From contig OZ038492.1 of the NCBI GenBank assembly GCA_964036315.1, positions 42,648,022 through 42,712,021 of the forward strand: a DNA stretch of 64,000 nucleotides. Reading direction: 5' to 3'. Both the position numbers and the translations under genes were made by a program. The number at the start of each line of letters is the position of its first letter. The stretch's first letter is position 1. The stretch is from Acanthosepion esculentum (Eukaryota > Mollusca > Cephalopoda > Sepiida > Sepiidae). Below, piece after piece: positions 23,983 through 36,299 of this stretch. Below the pieces are notes generated by a model, which was not told the DNA's origin, did no database searches, and was given only the letters and a program-made list of their open reading frames with translations.

Positions 23983-24077
23983 TTAGTTGGATTGATGTTA
24001 GTTTATGATCCTGGGTTTCACGTTAATAGCAAATAGCGTGAAACCCAGAGTCACAAACTCACATCAATCCAACTAAA
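23982..24077. repeat. palindrome 1: 41-bp arms, 14-base loop
   Basis: Left arm 23982-24022 and right arm 24037-24077 are inverse complements at 37 of 41 positions (TTTAGTTGGATTGATGT... / ...ACATCAATCCAACTAAA). Immediately follows a (TA)n array. Confidence 0.9.
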
Positions 24078-24084
24078 TATGTTA

Positions 24085-24151
24085 GCTCTATCACTGATAT
24101 TGAGCGCCTTCCAATAACTACCGTGTATATATAATATATATAAAAAATTGC

Positions 24152-24192
<41 letters not shown>

Positions 24193-24236
24193 TTTATTGG
24201 ATAAAGTGCTTATTGGATAAATATCAGAGATAGAGC
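24085..24236. repeat. palindrome 2: 17-bp arms enclosing (TA)n
   Basis: GCTCTATCACTGATATT (24085-24101) pairs with AATATCAGAGATAGAGC (24220-24236) with one mismatch. The enclosed segment contains (TA)n at 24153-24186. Confidence 0.85.
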
Positions 24237-24252
24237 GTGTGTAAACATAAAC

Positions 24253-24385
24253 GTGAACCTAGAAAACAACACTGAGAGGCGACAGTCTGTTTCATGCTAG
24301 ATGCAATCCTCAGGCCACGAGTGCTGTTATTTTTCTTCGTGGCCTCAAATAGACTGTCGCCTCTAAGTGTTGAATTCTATGTTCA

Positions 24386-24386
<1 letters not shown>
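24253..24386. repeat. palindrome 3: 36-bp arms plus inner 9-bp stem
   Basis: Arms 24253-24288 and 24351-24386 match at 32 of 36 positions (core AGAGGCGACAGTCT). Inside, AGGCCACGA (24312-24320) pairs perfectly with TCGTGGCCT (24337-24345). Followed at once by (TA)n at 24388-24430. Confidence 0.9.

Positions 24387-24387
<1 letters not shown>

Positions 24388-24430
<43 letters not shown>
24388..24430. repeat. (TA)n microsatellite
   Basis: About 21 TA units. Confidence 0.95.
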
Positions 24431-24433
<3 letters not shown>

Positions 24434-24439
24434 GGAATC

Positions 24440-25029
24440 GTACATATGCATGCGAATGTGTATAATTTTAAGGTATTTATGACACTTTATTTCTAAATCG
24501 GCTTCTCATTTATAATTAGACATCATTTGTCGTTATGATAAACATTATATTTCGTGGAAACATGTTTGCCCAGAAATCTGTACTTTTAAAAATATGTAGC
24601 GTCTACCGACCTGGATTCTCAAAAGACTTAAATAAAAAAATTCTCTACGTCAAGTTTCGAATGTATGTCCCCTTTATGTAGGTACTCATCGTATAGCTGA
24701 TGTGAGAATGCCTCGGCTAAGTAACTCTCATGTTACCCTCTTTAGGAAATGGCCGTCTCTCGTTAATAACCATCTGCTAAATTTATGTCCGTGTCTGAAA
24801 AGGAAACAATGCACAGTTTTTCAAATTAATGTATTTTATTTATAATGCGAGGTTATTTCACATTTCTACCTATTTTAGATTTGGTGGATGCACATGTTGT
24901 TTTTTTTCATTGTTGAAAATGCTGGCCGGTGTTTTCACATACATAAGACATCAGTAAAATTGTTTATCAGATACTTACTCATGCATATGTTTCCACGAAA
25001 TATAACGCTTATACTAGCTATTCGCTCTG
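24440..25029. other. unassigned
   Basis: Nothing recognised. Confidence 0.35.
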
Positions 25030-25385
25030 TCTCCCCACTAAGAAGAGTTGTGATACAAGGTCAGTTTTTAAGGTGGGGACACGAGCACGTACAGGCGAGG
25101 AACAAAAATTGCCCACCTCCCCCGCAGCCATCGGTTGCGCTAGCCTCGGGTCGAGAACCGATCCCTCTCTCTGGTGCAATGAGAGGGCGCTGCCTCGGCC
25201 AGTACTTCCCCAAGGCTGGGCACCTCTCAGTATAATTTTCCTCAGTTGTGACTGTCCTTTGACGGAGTCACCTCTGAGTGCACTCTGCCCAAGGACAGAG
25301 AAGTAACTGAGAGATGACAAGTAATGTGTCACAAACCACTCGAGAGTGAGAGAGAGAGAGAGAGAGTAATTTATACACTTACCCA
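25030..25385. other. GC-rich block of unknown identity
   Basis: About 350 bases much richer in GC than the surroundings, open over most of its length in several frames on both strands (122 codons on minus, 115 and 77 on plus), ending in a (GA)n run. On the minus strand a putative start sits in the (TC)n end. Open frames here reflect lack of AT-rich stop codons, so I do not claim a gene. Possibly an LTR or exon-like sequence. Confidence 0.35.
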
Positions 25386-25469
25386 CTCAACGCTTTATAC
25401 TAATTATATATAAATGCGAGCGTCGGATGAAATGATAGTCTGTCGGAGATACTCCTCTGGAACAATTAA

Positions 25470-26550
25470 CAAATGAGGTTTATTTTCCGACATCGTTCCC
25501 TTGCGGTACACACATTCTTCCGTCAGTGTTGCAGTGCTTGGATCCCATTGGCGAAGAAGCTTTCATCCTGTTGCTCTAAAAATATCTCAACAACAGATAT
25601 GACCTCATCACCTCAGCGAAAATGGTTCCCAGTCATGTTCATGTTGGGGAACAGAAGATAATCAGATGGAAAGAAAACAAGAGAATAGAGAGAGTGATCA
25701 ACCAGTTCAGTCACGCATAGGACAAGGATTTGCGTGATGGGTCATTGTCCTGATGAGATGAGAGAGTTTTCGTCAGTTTTTCTGTGCGTTTATTCTTGAT
25801 AGCCTTTCGTAACTTCCTCAGCACGTTGCTATATTACTTTCCATTGATGGTGCGGCCATTTTGAAGATATACAACAAACACAATGCCTTACGCATTCAAA
25901 AAAACGGAGACCATCACATTCACTTCAGATGAAACGACCTTGTACCTCTGGCGCAAATGACCAAGGGTGTTATTGCTTTATGTTTTGCTCAAATGGATGA
26001 ACCAAACACTCATCCTGAGTTAGAAAACGTTGAAAGAAACCAGTTGTATCTGCCTAAAACAATGTCGGATTTTCCTGAGATGTGACCATTCTGGTTTACA
26101 TTTGATTATGTGTCAAAATGAGTGACACACACCGAAAATAAACCTTCGTCATTCGAAGTTCATTATGCTGAATATTCTAAAACTTGTCACGGGATTTGCT
26201 AATAGTATTGACTATTTGATTTATAGTCAGTTACCTGTCAACTAACATTATGTGATGAACACGATCAATGCATTCCTAGCTGGTGGCAGTTACAGGATGT
26301 CTAGTCCTTGGGCCATTTTGAAGGAAATTCCGCTCCTAATTTCTGCCGCCCACTTTTTCTTTTTTTTTAATGTTGATAAGGCTGGACCGTCATCTTCTAA
26401 TGTAGCAACCATGTCATTATTAATTTTCTTGGAGAGTAAATGCTGTTTCTTCGGGCACTTTATAACATCACCATGCCAAATGTTCTACATACTGAAGAGA
26501 GTCGCTACTAGTTATATCTGAAACCTTCTTTGGATAGTCAGGTGTCTGTT
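25470..26550 (-). mobile_element. mariner-like transposase pseudogene
   Basis: Minus strand, 5' to 3': NDMVATLEDDGPALSTLKKW (about 26430-26350), AEIRSGISFKMAQGLDIL (about 26320), SEVNVMVSVFLNA and GIVFVVYLQNGRTINGK (about 25930-25850), HQDNDPSRKSLSYA (about 25750-25710, second Asp), SDYLLFPNMN (about 25650, third Asp), GDEVISVVEIFLEQQDESFF, ANGIQALQH and RKNVCTARERC (to about 25490). This is the full order of a mariner transposase from N-terminal DNA-binding region to C-terminus, with many stops and frameshifts. No terminal repeats identified. Confidence 0.85.
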
Positions 26551-27179
26551 TACACGGAAAAGAACAATGCACTTAAAAATAAGAAGTTTTGAGATGAAGA
26601 CATGCAAGATGTTATAGCTCTAGCGTCACTCCTTCATAATCAGCCTAACTTTTCAACTCCCCATCTTATATATTGGTAAGCGCCCAGTCAATCCCAATAA
26701 ACATTTCAAGAATTTGTAAAAGACATCCTGAAAACCCTTACATTAGTATCAAGGATTGAAACAAAGAGACAAGGAATAGGTCTGGTTGAAGAAAGATAGT
26801 TTTTGATAATTGCAATCGTTTTGAGATCAAAAGATGTTGAAAATGGATCTTAGGAAAGGTTCGTGTTACTACAGCATGGAGACACAGGATATCGCATTAA
26901 TTATATTTTTATTTTACCTTCACAGATTAAACATAGTTTTTTTTTCCAAAGGAGACAGAATTTAACTTTACTTCTTTTTCTGGAATATGCTAAAGGAGAG
27001 GGTGAACTCAATGATGACCACAGATGCAACACTTGATTGAAGGCATAAAGAGTGAAGATGTTGAAATTGACGGCAATGTGGAGTTATTGCCTCGGGTTCA
27101 CTTGAATCTTGCAAAGCGCATCAAAATTTGCATAACAAATTATGGATAATTATTGGATAATCTATAATAAATCATGTAC
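26551..27179. other. unassigned
   Basis: Nothing recognised. Confidence 0.35.
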
Positions 27180-28030
27180 CTTCATCCATAGAGAAAAGAA
27201 TAAGTATAAATTCTGGTAATGAAAGAATATTCTATGAACACAGTAATTTTTATAATAATGCTATAAAGAATAGTGGCTATAAATCCCTGAAGATAAATAT
27301 AAAAATAATAATTAAAATAACCAGAGAAGAAATAGAAATAGAAAAATCCTTTGTTACCCACCTCCATTCAACCAAATGGTTACTTAGGACATAAATTTCT
27401 TGCTTTAATTGTAAATCATTTTCCAAGAAATAATCCTCTTTGCAATTTTTAAAATACCGTAAAATAAGTTTATAGTTGTACTGATAATTTAGAAAAAATT
27501 ATAAAACAACACAATAATAAAATTTTAAATAAGTACTTAAACCAGATTCAAAAGATAGTGATCCAGAAATAAGAATAAATAATAGTAAAGAAAAATTATG
27601 TAATTGTAGGAATCCTAGAAATTTTATATTGAATAATAAATGTCTCACAAAATCTATAGTTTACAATATACTATGTCATCTACAGAAAATCCTAATATTA
27701 AAAACATATATATTGGTAGCACTAAAAATAATTTTAAATTAATGTGGAGCAAGCATCTGCTTTCCTTCAAAAATAATGTGTATCGTAACCAAACATCCCT
27801 ATCCAAATATTTTGGCATTTAAAAGAAACAAATAAAACTCCCACAGTAAAATGGAAATTATTTTCTAAAAACCGAGAACTTGTAGGTCTTTAAATGACCC
27901 ATGTCCTATATCAAAAGTTATATATTATATATTATTAATTTTCTAAAAAGTAAATATTTATTAAATCAAAGAAATGAAATAATTATTTTTGTAGACACTG
28001 CATTATGTTTACTTTAAAACAGAATTAATT
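27180..28030 (+). mobile_element. Penelope-like element, C-terminal part with GIY-YIG region
   Basis: Reads NERIFYEHSNFYNNAIKNSG, a linker NRxRxRKIL...PPFNQMV, IGHKFLAL...HFPRNN, NLEKIIKQHNNKILNKYLNQ, then the zinc-binding block CNCRN (27599-27613) and NNKCLTKSIVYNI (to about 27656), a frameshift, then NIYIGSTKNNFKLMWSKHL (27703-27760) with the Y-I-G of the GIY-YIG nuclease, SLSKYFGI and LNxRNE-like remnants near 27960. The linker, Cys-rich knuckle and GIY-YIG order is diagnostic of endonuclease-bearing Penelope-like elements. The reverse transcriptase core is absent here. Confidence 0.85.
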
Positions 28031-28753
28031 CAAAAAATTCATAATTATTTATCTATTATTTGATCACAAATAAGAAAGTAAAAACATGCCTAATTAAATT
28101 CCTCATATATTAAATATTAATTTTAATAACACCATATGTAAGATACTAATAAATATAATAAATATAGTATTTTAGACCTTTATAAATAAAAATACAAGTA
28201 TATAAAATGACTTAAACATATTTGAAGTCCGTTTAAGACAACACCAATGTATTTTATAAAAAATAAAAATATAAATAAAAAATAAATAAAATTGCCAATG
28301 TATTGTAGTGTATCTTATGTATACCCCTAACAAAACAGACGGGATGACACGTCCTCATACAAGGAAGCCAGTATCGACAGGGAGAAATTAAAAACCCACA
28401 CCTAACCGTTAACATATATTTACACTTTGCCAACTTAAATTACACTTGTATCCTGATTCCTCAAAATCGGCAACACTCTTTTAAAATTTTGTAACTCCTT
28501 TCCCCCGCTAACTTATAATAATATTTAGCTTTAAAAAGTAAATCATTTTTTAAAAGTTATTCAACATCCCTTGAAAATGGAACAAAAACTTTAGTTTTTA
28601 GTTCTGAAACATTGTAGTTTCTGTGTCACGACGAATACATATTTCTAATAATAATATTATAATAGTATGTTTTACTGTTTATCGAAAACTGGTCTTTAAA
28701 AATAAATGCTAAAGAATTGTAGAGTATAAATTTGACTGTTCATTCTTACTTTC

Positions 28754-28756
<3 letters not shown>
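28031..28756. other. AT-rich, probably Penelope 3' UTR in part; otherwise unassigned
   Basis: Follows the Penelope-like coding remnant; no separate feature recognised. Confidence 0.3.

Positions 28757-28807
<51 letters not shown>
28757..28807. repeat. (TA)n microsatellite
   Basis: About 25 units; left flank of the inverted-repeat element. Confidence 0.95.
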
Positions 28808-29380
<573 letters not shown>

Positions 29381-29613
29381 TATTTAAAATATTATATTAT
29401 AGAAGGAGGGCAAGAAATTCATAAAAAAACAAAAAGTGGAGCCGCCTAGAAGAGATAGATAGGTAGATAGATAGATAAATTTGGATTAAATCCACTTGAA
29501 ACGAATGAGGATCGAAATTCACTACTTAGTAGTAATAAATAGCCAACTTACCAGTACAATTCAATGTGGTTTGCTGTCATATGTAATATACATAATTAAG
29601 AAAACACCCGCAC

Positions 29614-29618
<5 letters not shown>

Positions 29619-29685
<67 letters not shown>
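29619..29685. repeat. (TA)n microsatellite
   Basis: About 33 units, followed by TG-rich sequence. A short AGAT run lies at 29453-29477. Confidence 0.95.
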
Positions 29686-29688
<3 letters not shown>

Positions 29689-29689
29689 T

Positions 29690-30726
29690 ATGTGTGTGCG
29701 ATTATGTGTATGTGTGTACTAGAGTAATTATGTTTTGCACGCTGTTTATTTGTTGGAAGGAAAACTGAACTCACAACACGTTACACTGCAGTACATCCAG
29801 CTCGTCTCGGATGAAGCCGTCTGGTAATAATTAAAAATATATGGAATATCGTCGTGTCAAGTCGAGTGGAAACAGATTTGTTTTTGTCGAAGGTCTAAAT
29901 TAGTTTTGTAGACAGAGTTGAGACGCACCAAGGGAAAGCTGATTTGTCGTTTTAAGTTCATATATTGGTGGCTGCTCATGGGCGAGGGTGATTTTTCATT
30001 TTTTTTATTTTTTTTACAAAGTAAATGCAGTCGATACAGTTATCGCAGCTAGCGCCGGATATACATGATACGATAAAAAGCATGGCACAGGAAAAGTGAT
30101 GCGAAAGTCAGGGAAATTGTAGATGCATTAACTCAGTGTGCCAAACAAAAAATAAACCCGACTTACATTAATGGATGTTTTTAATTTAAAGCGCCAAGTC
30201 GAAACTAAACTGTGTCGGGTTCAATCCAAGCTTCAGGCACAGAAGTAATCTACTTGATTTTTTTTTTCTGAAAGTAAAGAAGCCTTATTCAGATCTGTCG
30301 CTATATCTTAGCACGCTCCAAAATAGTGAAGGGTTTAACTCGCCGGAGGGTCTAAGATAAGAAACACGTAAGCACTAGTTTGCTCCCAGAAAAAAAAGTA
30401 ATTGAATTTAACGTTAAAGAACCTGTACTGAAATATTCCTGTAGCGATCGGGGTTCTGAAAAATGCTCACGTCATAGCACTGTATTGATCTGATTCCAAA
30501 AAAGACGTGCTCACCTTGGATGACTGATGCTTTTGCTTGCTGCAAAAGAAGATTTTGAATGACAAAATGTATAACCAACGTCTTTCAATTAAATTAGATA
30601 CACCCATTGCCAACCTTGACAGCAGTTATTTAATAATCAAATAGAAAGTTGTCTTAAAAAAATAACTCCAACATGACTGAATTTAAATTACAAAAAAAGA
30701 TTTACAAGAAGCGTGCCTCAAGCAAG
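29690..30726. other. unassigned
   Basis: Nothing recognised. Confidence 0.35.
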
Positions 30727-31563
30727 ATTTACAGGCAGTTTCATTTAGACAAGTAATGTACTTTGTATATTAAGTCTGTATAAACATAATTAAAAGAAAA
30801 TAGTTTTAGGAAGATTGTATAGCGTCAAACGTGCACGTGGAAAATGTTGCCTGCAAAGTATCCTACATTTACAGGCAGTTTAGGCAAGTAATGTACTTTG
30901 TATATTAAGTCTGTATAAACATAATTAAAAGAAAATAGTTTTAGGAAGATTGTATAGCGTCAAACGTGCACGTGGAAAATGTTGCCTGCAACGTATCCTA
31001 CATTTATAGGCAGTTTCGTTTAAACAAGTAATGTGCTTTGTGTATTAAGTCTATATAAACATAATTAAAAGAAAATAGTTTTAGGAAGATTGTATAGCGT
31101 CAAACGTGCACGTGGAAAATGTTGCCATCAACGTATCCTACATTAACAGACAGTTTCGTTTAGGCAAGTAATGTACTTTGTACATTAAGTCTGTATAAAA
31201 ATAATTAAAAGAAAATAGTTTTAGGAAGATTGTATAGCGTCAAACGTGCACGTGGAAAATGTTGCCATCAACGTATCCTACATTAACAGACAGTTTCGTT
31301 TAGGCAAGTAATGTACTTTGTATATTAAGTCTATATAAACATAATTAAAAGAAAATAGTTTTAGGAAGATTGTATAGCGTCAAACGTGCACGTGGAAAAT
31401 GTTGCCTGCAACGTATCCTACATTTATAGGCAGTTTCGTTTAAACAAGTAATGTGCTTTGTGTATTAAGTCTATATAAACATAATTAAAAGAAAATAGTT
31501 TTAGGAAGATTGTATAGCGTCAAACGTGCACGTGGAAAATGTTGCCTGCAACGTATCCTACAT
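30727..31563. repeat. 140-bp satellite, six tandem copies
   Basis: The landmark AGGAAGATTGTATAGCG occurs at 30808, 30943, 31083, 31223, 31363 and 31503: five spacings of 135, 140, 140, 140, 140. Copies are highly alike. Variants are not random: copies 3 and 6 share TTTATAGG...AAACAAGTAATGTGC, copies 4 and 5 share TTAACAGACAG, implying a multi-unit duplication. The GTGCACGTGG segment (with an E-box-like CACGTG) is conserved in all copies. Confidence 0.95.
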
Positions 31564-31884
31564 GAAACTATTAGTTTCCAGACGTTCGATTTTACACTTA
31601 AGTACTCGCAAAATGAAAGTGAACTTGTTTTAATTGAAAGTACAAACATCGGAACTAAATGAATGACGTAGCTTACTTGTTTTTTTGTTTTTGTTTTGTT
31701 TTTCTAAGAAAAAAAGACTGACCATAATCATTTCTGTCACTATATATTAATATTTATCGATATAGTATACATTTAACTTGGGAGAATCAAGCTGTGAGAA
31801 AATATTTACGCTCTTTAATGGAACGTAATGTATTTTGCTCGGAAACATCAAATTAATACCGGATTTCTACAAATACAGCACGTG
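31564..31884. other. unassigned
   Basis: Nothing recognised. Confidence 0.35.
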
Positions 31885-31985
31885 TGGGTGGGGGTGTAAT
31901 GGATACCGACTCCGAAAGAGAAATCGGTGAGTCGAGTTCGTTACATTCACCTACGCACAAATAGCCTTTGGAATCCCTCTCTTCT
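31885..31985 (+). mobile_element. tRNA-derived SINE fragment
   Basis: GGGTGTAATGGATACCGACT (A-box region), GGTGAGTCGAGTTCG (B-box region, shortened), then CATTCACCTACGCACAAATAGCCTTTGG, the same body as the 5S-tRNA SINEs. Confidence 0.7.
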
Positions 31986-31989
31986 CCTG

Positions 31990-32450
31990 GATTTTTTCCA
32001 TACACGAATCATAAATTTAACAAAATCATGATTTGTATCTGGAGAAATCCTTGCTATTTCCCAAATATTTTTAATGAAATATTCGCTCCAAAATTATTCT
32101 TGCAATCCAAAATACGTTCCTACAATGAACAACACAAAAAATGTTACTAAGCCGTAAAACAGTTCAATCAAGTATAAAATTATATATAACTCCGGATATG
32201 TTATAAACCTGTTATGTCTACCATATTTTTTAATAAATATCTTAATATGTTTTTATGAACCTGTTATTGATCACATTCTTTATAAAAAAAAAGCATTGAT
32301 TTTTTTATAGATACAGATTTTTATTTAAGAATATTAGGATTTGTAGCGCCAAAGATATTCTTGCGAACCAAAAGAAGTTGCTAATTGAAATAACACACCA
32401 AATTTTGCTAATCCGTAAAAGCCAAAACAAATAAAGTATAATCCTATTTA
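31990..32450. other. unassigned AT-rich
   Basis: Nothing recognised. Confidence 0.35.
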
Positions 32451-32451
32451 T

Positions 32452-33062
32452 CGGTCATGGGCAAAGTGCGGCCCGCGGGCGGTATGCGACCCGTTTCGTT
32501 TTCTGAGTGAGGAAAATAAGGTTTATTAAATTTTTGTTTCTCTTGTTTCGCCCTCACTTGTTCACTCACATTTTCTCATGCATAACCACATGCATAAACA
32601 ATGATTAATCGCAACGTTTCTTGAATTTTGAAACTTTTCGTTGAATGTAAAGTTTTCATCATATTAAATGATTGGTTATTTTCTCTAAGGAAGACCATGC
32701 TTGTAAATATCATTCACTTTAGAAACAGGACGTTCATAATTTTTTTCTCTAGAGAAGAAAGATATTTTTTTTTTAATTTAAAAATTATTTTTTGTATTTT
32801 CAAATGAATAAATAAGAAACAAATCATAAGTAACAGTGTGTGTTAGCTACTGTCATCTGTGATAAAATTATAACGGGACTTCATTTCTTTAATTATTGAG
32901 AAATCTTTTCTCCAAAAACAATCAACCTTTCACCATTTCTATGGCAGATGCTTTCGCGTTTGTTCATCTGTAATGAAAATGTCTTAGACAACATCAACGA
33001 AAAACTACCCTGAATCCACCGTATGATGAGACATATTTAATGCGGCTCACTGGTCGGAGAAG
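32452..33062. mobile_element. hAT-like non-autonomous element (probable)
   Basis: The left end GTCATGGGCAAAGTGCGGCC CGCGGGC is typical of a widespread class of hAT terminal repeats (CAxxGGTxGGCAAACTxCGGCCCGCGG). About 600 bases downstream AATGCGGCTCACTGGTCGGA, GAAGTTTCTCTATGCC reads as a diverged inverse of the same end. The interior is AT-rich without transposase coding sequence. An 8-bp target duplication could not be defined. Confidence 0.55.
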
Positions 33063-33064
33063 TT

Positions 33065-34064
33065 TCTCTATGCCTACTATATACAACACTGGATGTTTTA
33101 TAAACATTTTATTACACACTTTTTTTTATATGCGTATTAATATCTGATACTTTATTAATATTTACTAATAATTATTTATAACAATATACTAGCTAATCAT
33201 CCCAAACAATTTTCCGTGGTTTTATCTAAACGTTCACCATAAAGATTCAAAAATCGACATAGCCCAATCTTCGATGGGCTTCAATTCCCTACGGTTTATC
33301 GCCTTCTATATTCTGGTGAGAAAATATCGATAACTTCGGGGAAAATAAATTCATTGTTTATATCGTTATTTCGATTTCGCTGACGTGTTGGTATTGCTTT
33401 TCTAAATTCGCATTATATCTATTATGTTAGATTATACGTGATTTAAAAGAACAAGCCAACATGTTGATAAGTAATTTTACAGGATTCAAGTTTATATCAA
33501 ACATTCTGGACTGAAACGATTCTAAGCAAGCATTTAAATTGATTAAGTTCGATGCCAAACTCCGAATATTTTCATATCAAACTAGGAATTTGGAAGTGTT
33601 TTCGACTACTTATCTCACTTTTTGTAAGGTCTCTAATTACTACAACGTTACAACTGATCGATATTGCAGGCGCACGGAAAAGAAGCAACACTTGCTTTTC
33701 TTTCCCATACAACGCAAATGCATTGCTGTATAGAGAAGCAGTCCTGTTTATATAACCTTTATATTTATCTGGGCTCGATCATCAGCTAATCTTACACATT
33801 TTTATATTAAAGTAACTGAATATGTCCCTATGTTGCACCTTCCCATTTGTTTTTTTATAAGTCAACTAAAACAGTTCTTCCTTCAGATGGAATTACATAG
33901 ATGTTTTTTTTTAATGTATCTTTGATTTCCAGAAACATTTGATGATATTTCCATAATGTTTAATGTAAAAAAAATCACAAATTCTTAAGGCAGAAATTAT
34001 GGTTTTACTTACATTTCTAGTATAACGTTTCCGATTCTCTATATACTTATTTTTTTTTCATGTA
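33065..34064. other. unassigned
   Basis: Overlapping 64- and 67-codon frames at 33539-33755 show no known motif. Confidence 0.35.
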
Positions 34065-34850
34065 TTGTGTTCTCTCGGGACGAAGAAGATCATGCCTCTC
34101 CACAACTCACTTGCGGTTCTTTATACATTTGTTGTTATTTTTATGTCTCCTAAATCTTATTCTGTTATCCATTTAAGTAAGTTATGCGTTCATTTCTTCT
34201 GTCTCACTTTCTTTCAATCTGTCCTTTGAGTATCATATATTCAAACCTTCTTTCCCCATGACGTGTCCCAGAAACCTCAACTGTCTCTTTCTGATGTAAA
34301 GTATAAGTTTCCTTTTAGTTTCCATTTTCTCTAGGACTTCATCGGTGCTCACATGTTCGATCAATGGTATTCTCAGCATCCTTACGTAGAACCACATTAC
34401 TTTTGCTTCATGTCTCTTCTTCATCTTTGAAGAGATTGCACATTACACAGTACCATACAGGAGGACAGGTACACGTAACAGTTTAGTGCTCTTTTTCCCT
34501 GTTTCTAGAGATGTTTTCCTATTTCTTAATACTCTGATTAACTTTTGAAATGCATCGTTGGCTATCCGAATATGTCTTCTAATTTCATTGTCTTACTTTT
34601 CGTCCTCTGTTAAAGCACTTCCAAGATATTTCAATGTCCGCACTTGTCTGATTTTGGTATCTCTGATTTGCAATGCGCACTTTGGAATAAACCTTTTGCT
34701 AACAACCATTCCACCTCTCTTTTTGAAGTTGAGGTTTTATCCTTCCTTGTTTTCTTTCACTGCCTTCTGTAGTCTTCTCTCTGTGTCCGCTATCAAAACC
34801 GTGTCACCTTCATATCTTTTGCTGATAAGATTGTGACCACACAGATGTCA
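34065..34850 (-). mobile_element. RTE-like LINE, 3' half of the ORF
   Basis: Minus strand from 34850: YEGDTVLIADTERRLQKAV (the family has Y-A-D-D-T-V; one catalytic Asp is Gly here), LNFKKRGGMVVSKR, TLKYLGSALTED, IRRHIRIANDAFQKLIRVL, NRKTSLETGKKS, KMKKRHEAKVMWFYVRMLRI, EVLEKMETKRKLILYIRKRQ, LRFLGHVMGKEG (about 34240). This runs from the reverse transcriptase catalytic box through the conserved C-terminal region. Stops and frameshifts near 34520 and 34450. Same family as 4120-4625, 35960-36150 and 55080-56150. Confidence 0.9.
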
Positions 34851-35959
34851 TAAAACGCTCTCAGTACGGATTAGGACATTTGTTGAAGGAAATAATTATT
34901 AGATTTATTTTCTATCGTGAATTGCATAAATCTCTTAAGTCAAATGATCCAAAGGAATTTAGTTGAGCGAGATTACCGAAGAATCATCCGCGTACCTAAT
35001 CCAGATCGAAGGCATCAAAGGAATATATTTTAAAGAAATTGTTAGAATTAAGGGTGTAAAGTGGTGATCCCATAGTTACGTCATTCTCTCTCCTGTCTAT
35101 TTGTGCAAACTTTGAATATATTGTTATTACAATTACGTTTGAAGAGGACTGTACGGTGTATCTATAAAAAATCTCGTGAGAACAAAATCAGTAAAAAATA
35201 GTATATTCAACAATCGTTGGCAATCATTATAACTTTTAAAATTATATGAGTTATTTGAATATTCTTTTAAGCAAAAGAGAACATCGTGTACAATTTCTAA
35301 CGAGGAAAATGTGCTAATTATGAAATAGGAGAACTGACTATTCCCAGAGAGACACGAAACTCTTCCCGGGAAATTACTTTAAAGAAAATATGCACGAAGT
35401 TTGAAATGTGAAAATTACAATTATTTTTACGAGTTCTAGAAACGATAGCGAAATAATCATGGAAAGACAGTTATAAAACCTCGACAAATAAAAACTGTAC
35501 GACTACAAACGACGATAATAATGTGCACTGCTTGTGAGATTTTTATTGGGGAGAATTTTTAAATTACCTCACAAATACTTATATATAACAAAGTTGTTTT
35601 TTTTTTTTTTCAATCCCGGTGGTAACCAGAAAATTTCAAAAAAATAGAGAAAGGAAACCTTAAAATAAAGGAAAGAGAGCGAAAACAAAATATGACCATA
35701 AAAAACATATTTTAGGGACAACTAATTTCCAGATGTTTAAATGTGGGTAAAGTGTAGGACAGTCTCTCCCCCCCTCTCTCTCTCTCTCTCTGCGTGTAGC
35801 AGAAGTACAAATAAAGTATGCCGCCAAAATTAAGCTGAACAACAACGATTGGTCATGTCATGTTTGTTAAAACGCAGCCTAGCGGAATAAAGAGTCAGTA
35901 TATCTTTTTTAAAAATTACAAATATAGAAAAAGGGTAACTGTGACGATGAAGAGCGCTA
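34851..35959. other. unassigned
   Basis: A short (TC)n run at 35771-35792; nothing else recognised. Confidence 0.35.
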
Positions 35960-36150
35960 GTTATCGCCGTCCTATCTTTTAACCTAGAAAGTACAAGAAT
36001 TTAAATATCTGGAAAATGTTTTAATAGAGGACTTTGAAATCCGAAGCCGCATTAGGGTAGTGAAAGGTGCCATCCAAAAGATAAGCACAGTATTAAGAAA
36101 CAGGAAGAACAACACGAACGCAAGCGTAGAAAATAACAGATATATTACAA
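35960..36150 (+). mobile_element. RTE-like LINE fragment
   Basis: KVQEFKYLENVLIEDFEIRS, RIRVVKGAIQKISTVLRNR corresponds to FKYLGSxLTDDGKxxxEIRxRIxxAKxAFQKLSxVLRNRK of the same LINE family, plus orientation. Confidence 0.8.
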
Positions 36151-36249
36151 CAGAAATATAATAAAAGAAGTTGAAGGTGTTAGTATTAACTGTCAGTCTG
36201 GTTTAGAGTCAACTAATATTGTCTTGACTCGTTAGGTCTCAACTCGTTC

Positions 36250-36253
<4 letters not shown>

Positions 36254-36293
<40 letters not shown>
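36254..36293. repeat. (CT)n microsatellite
   Basis: About 20 units. Confidence 0.95.
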
Positions 36294-36295
<2 letters not shown>

Positions 36296-36299
36296 AGTG

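Noticed and set aside
30727..31563. regular repeats as a possible CRISPR array
   Set aside because: Unit length is 140 bases with no unique spacers, in a eukaryotic context; it is a satellite.
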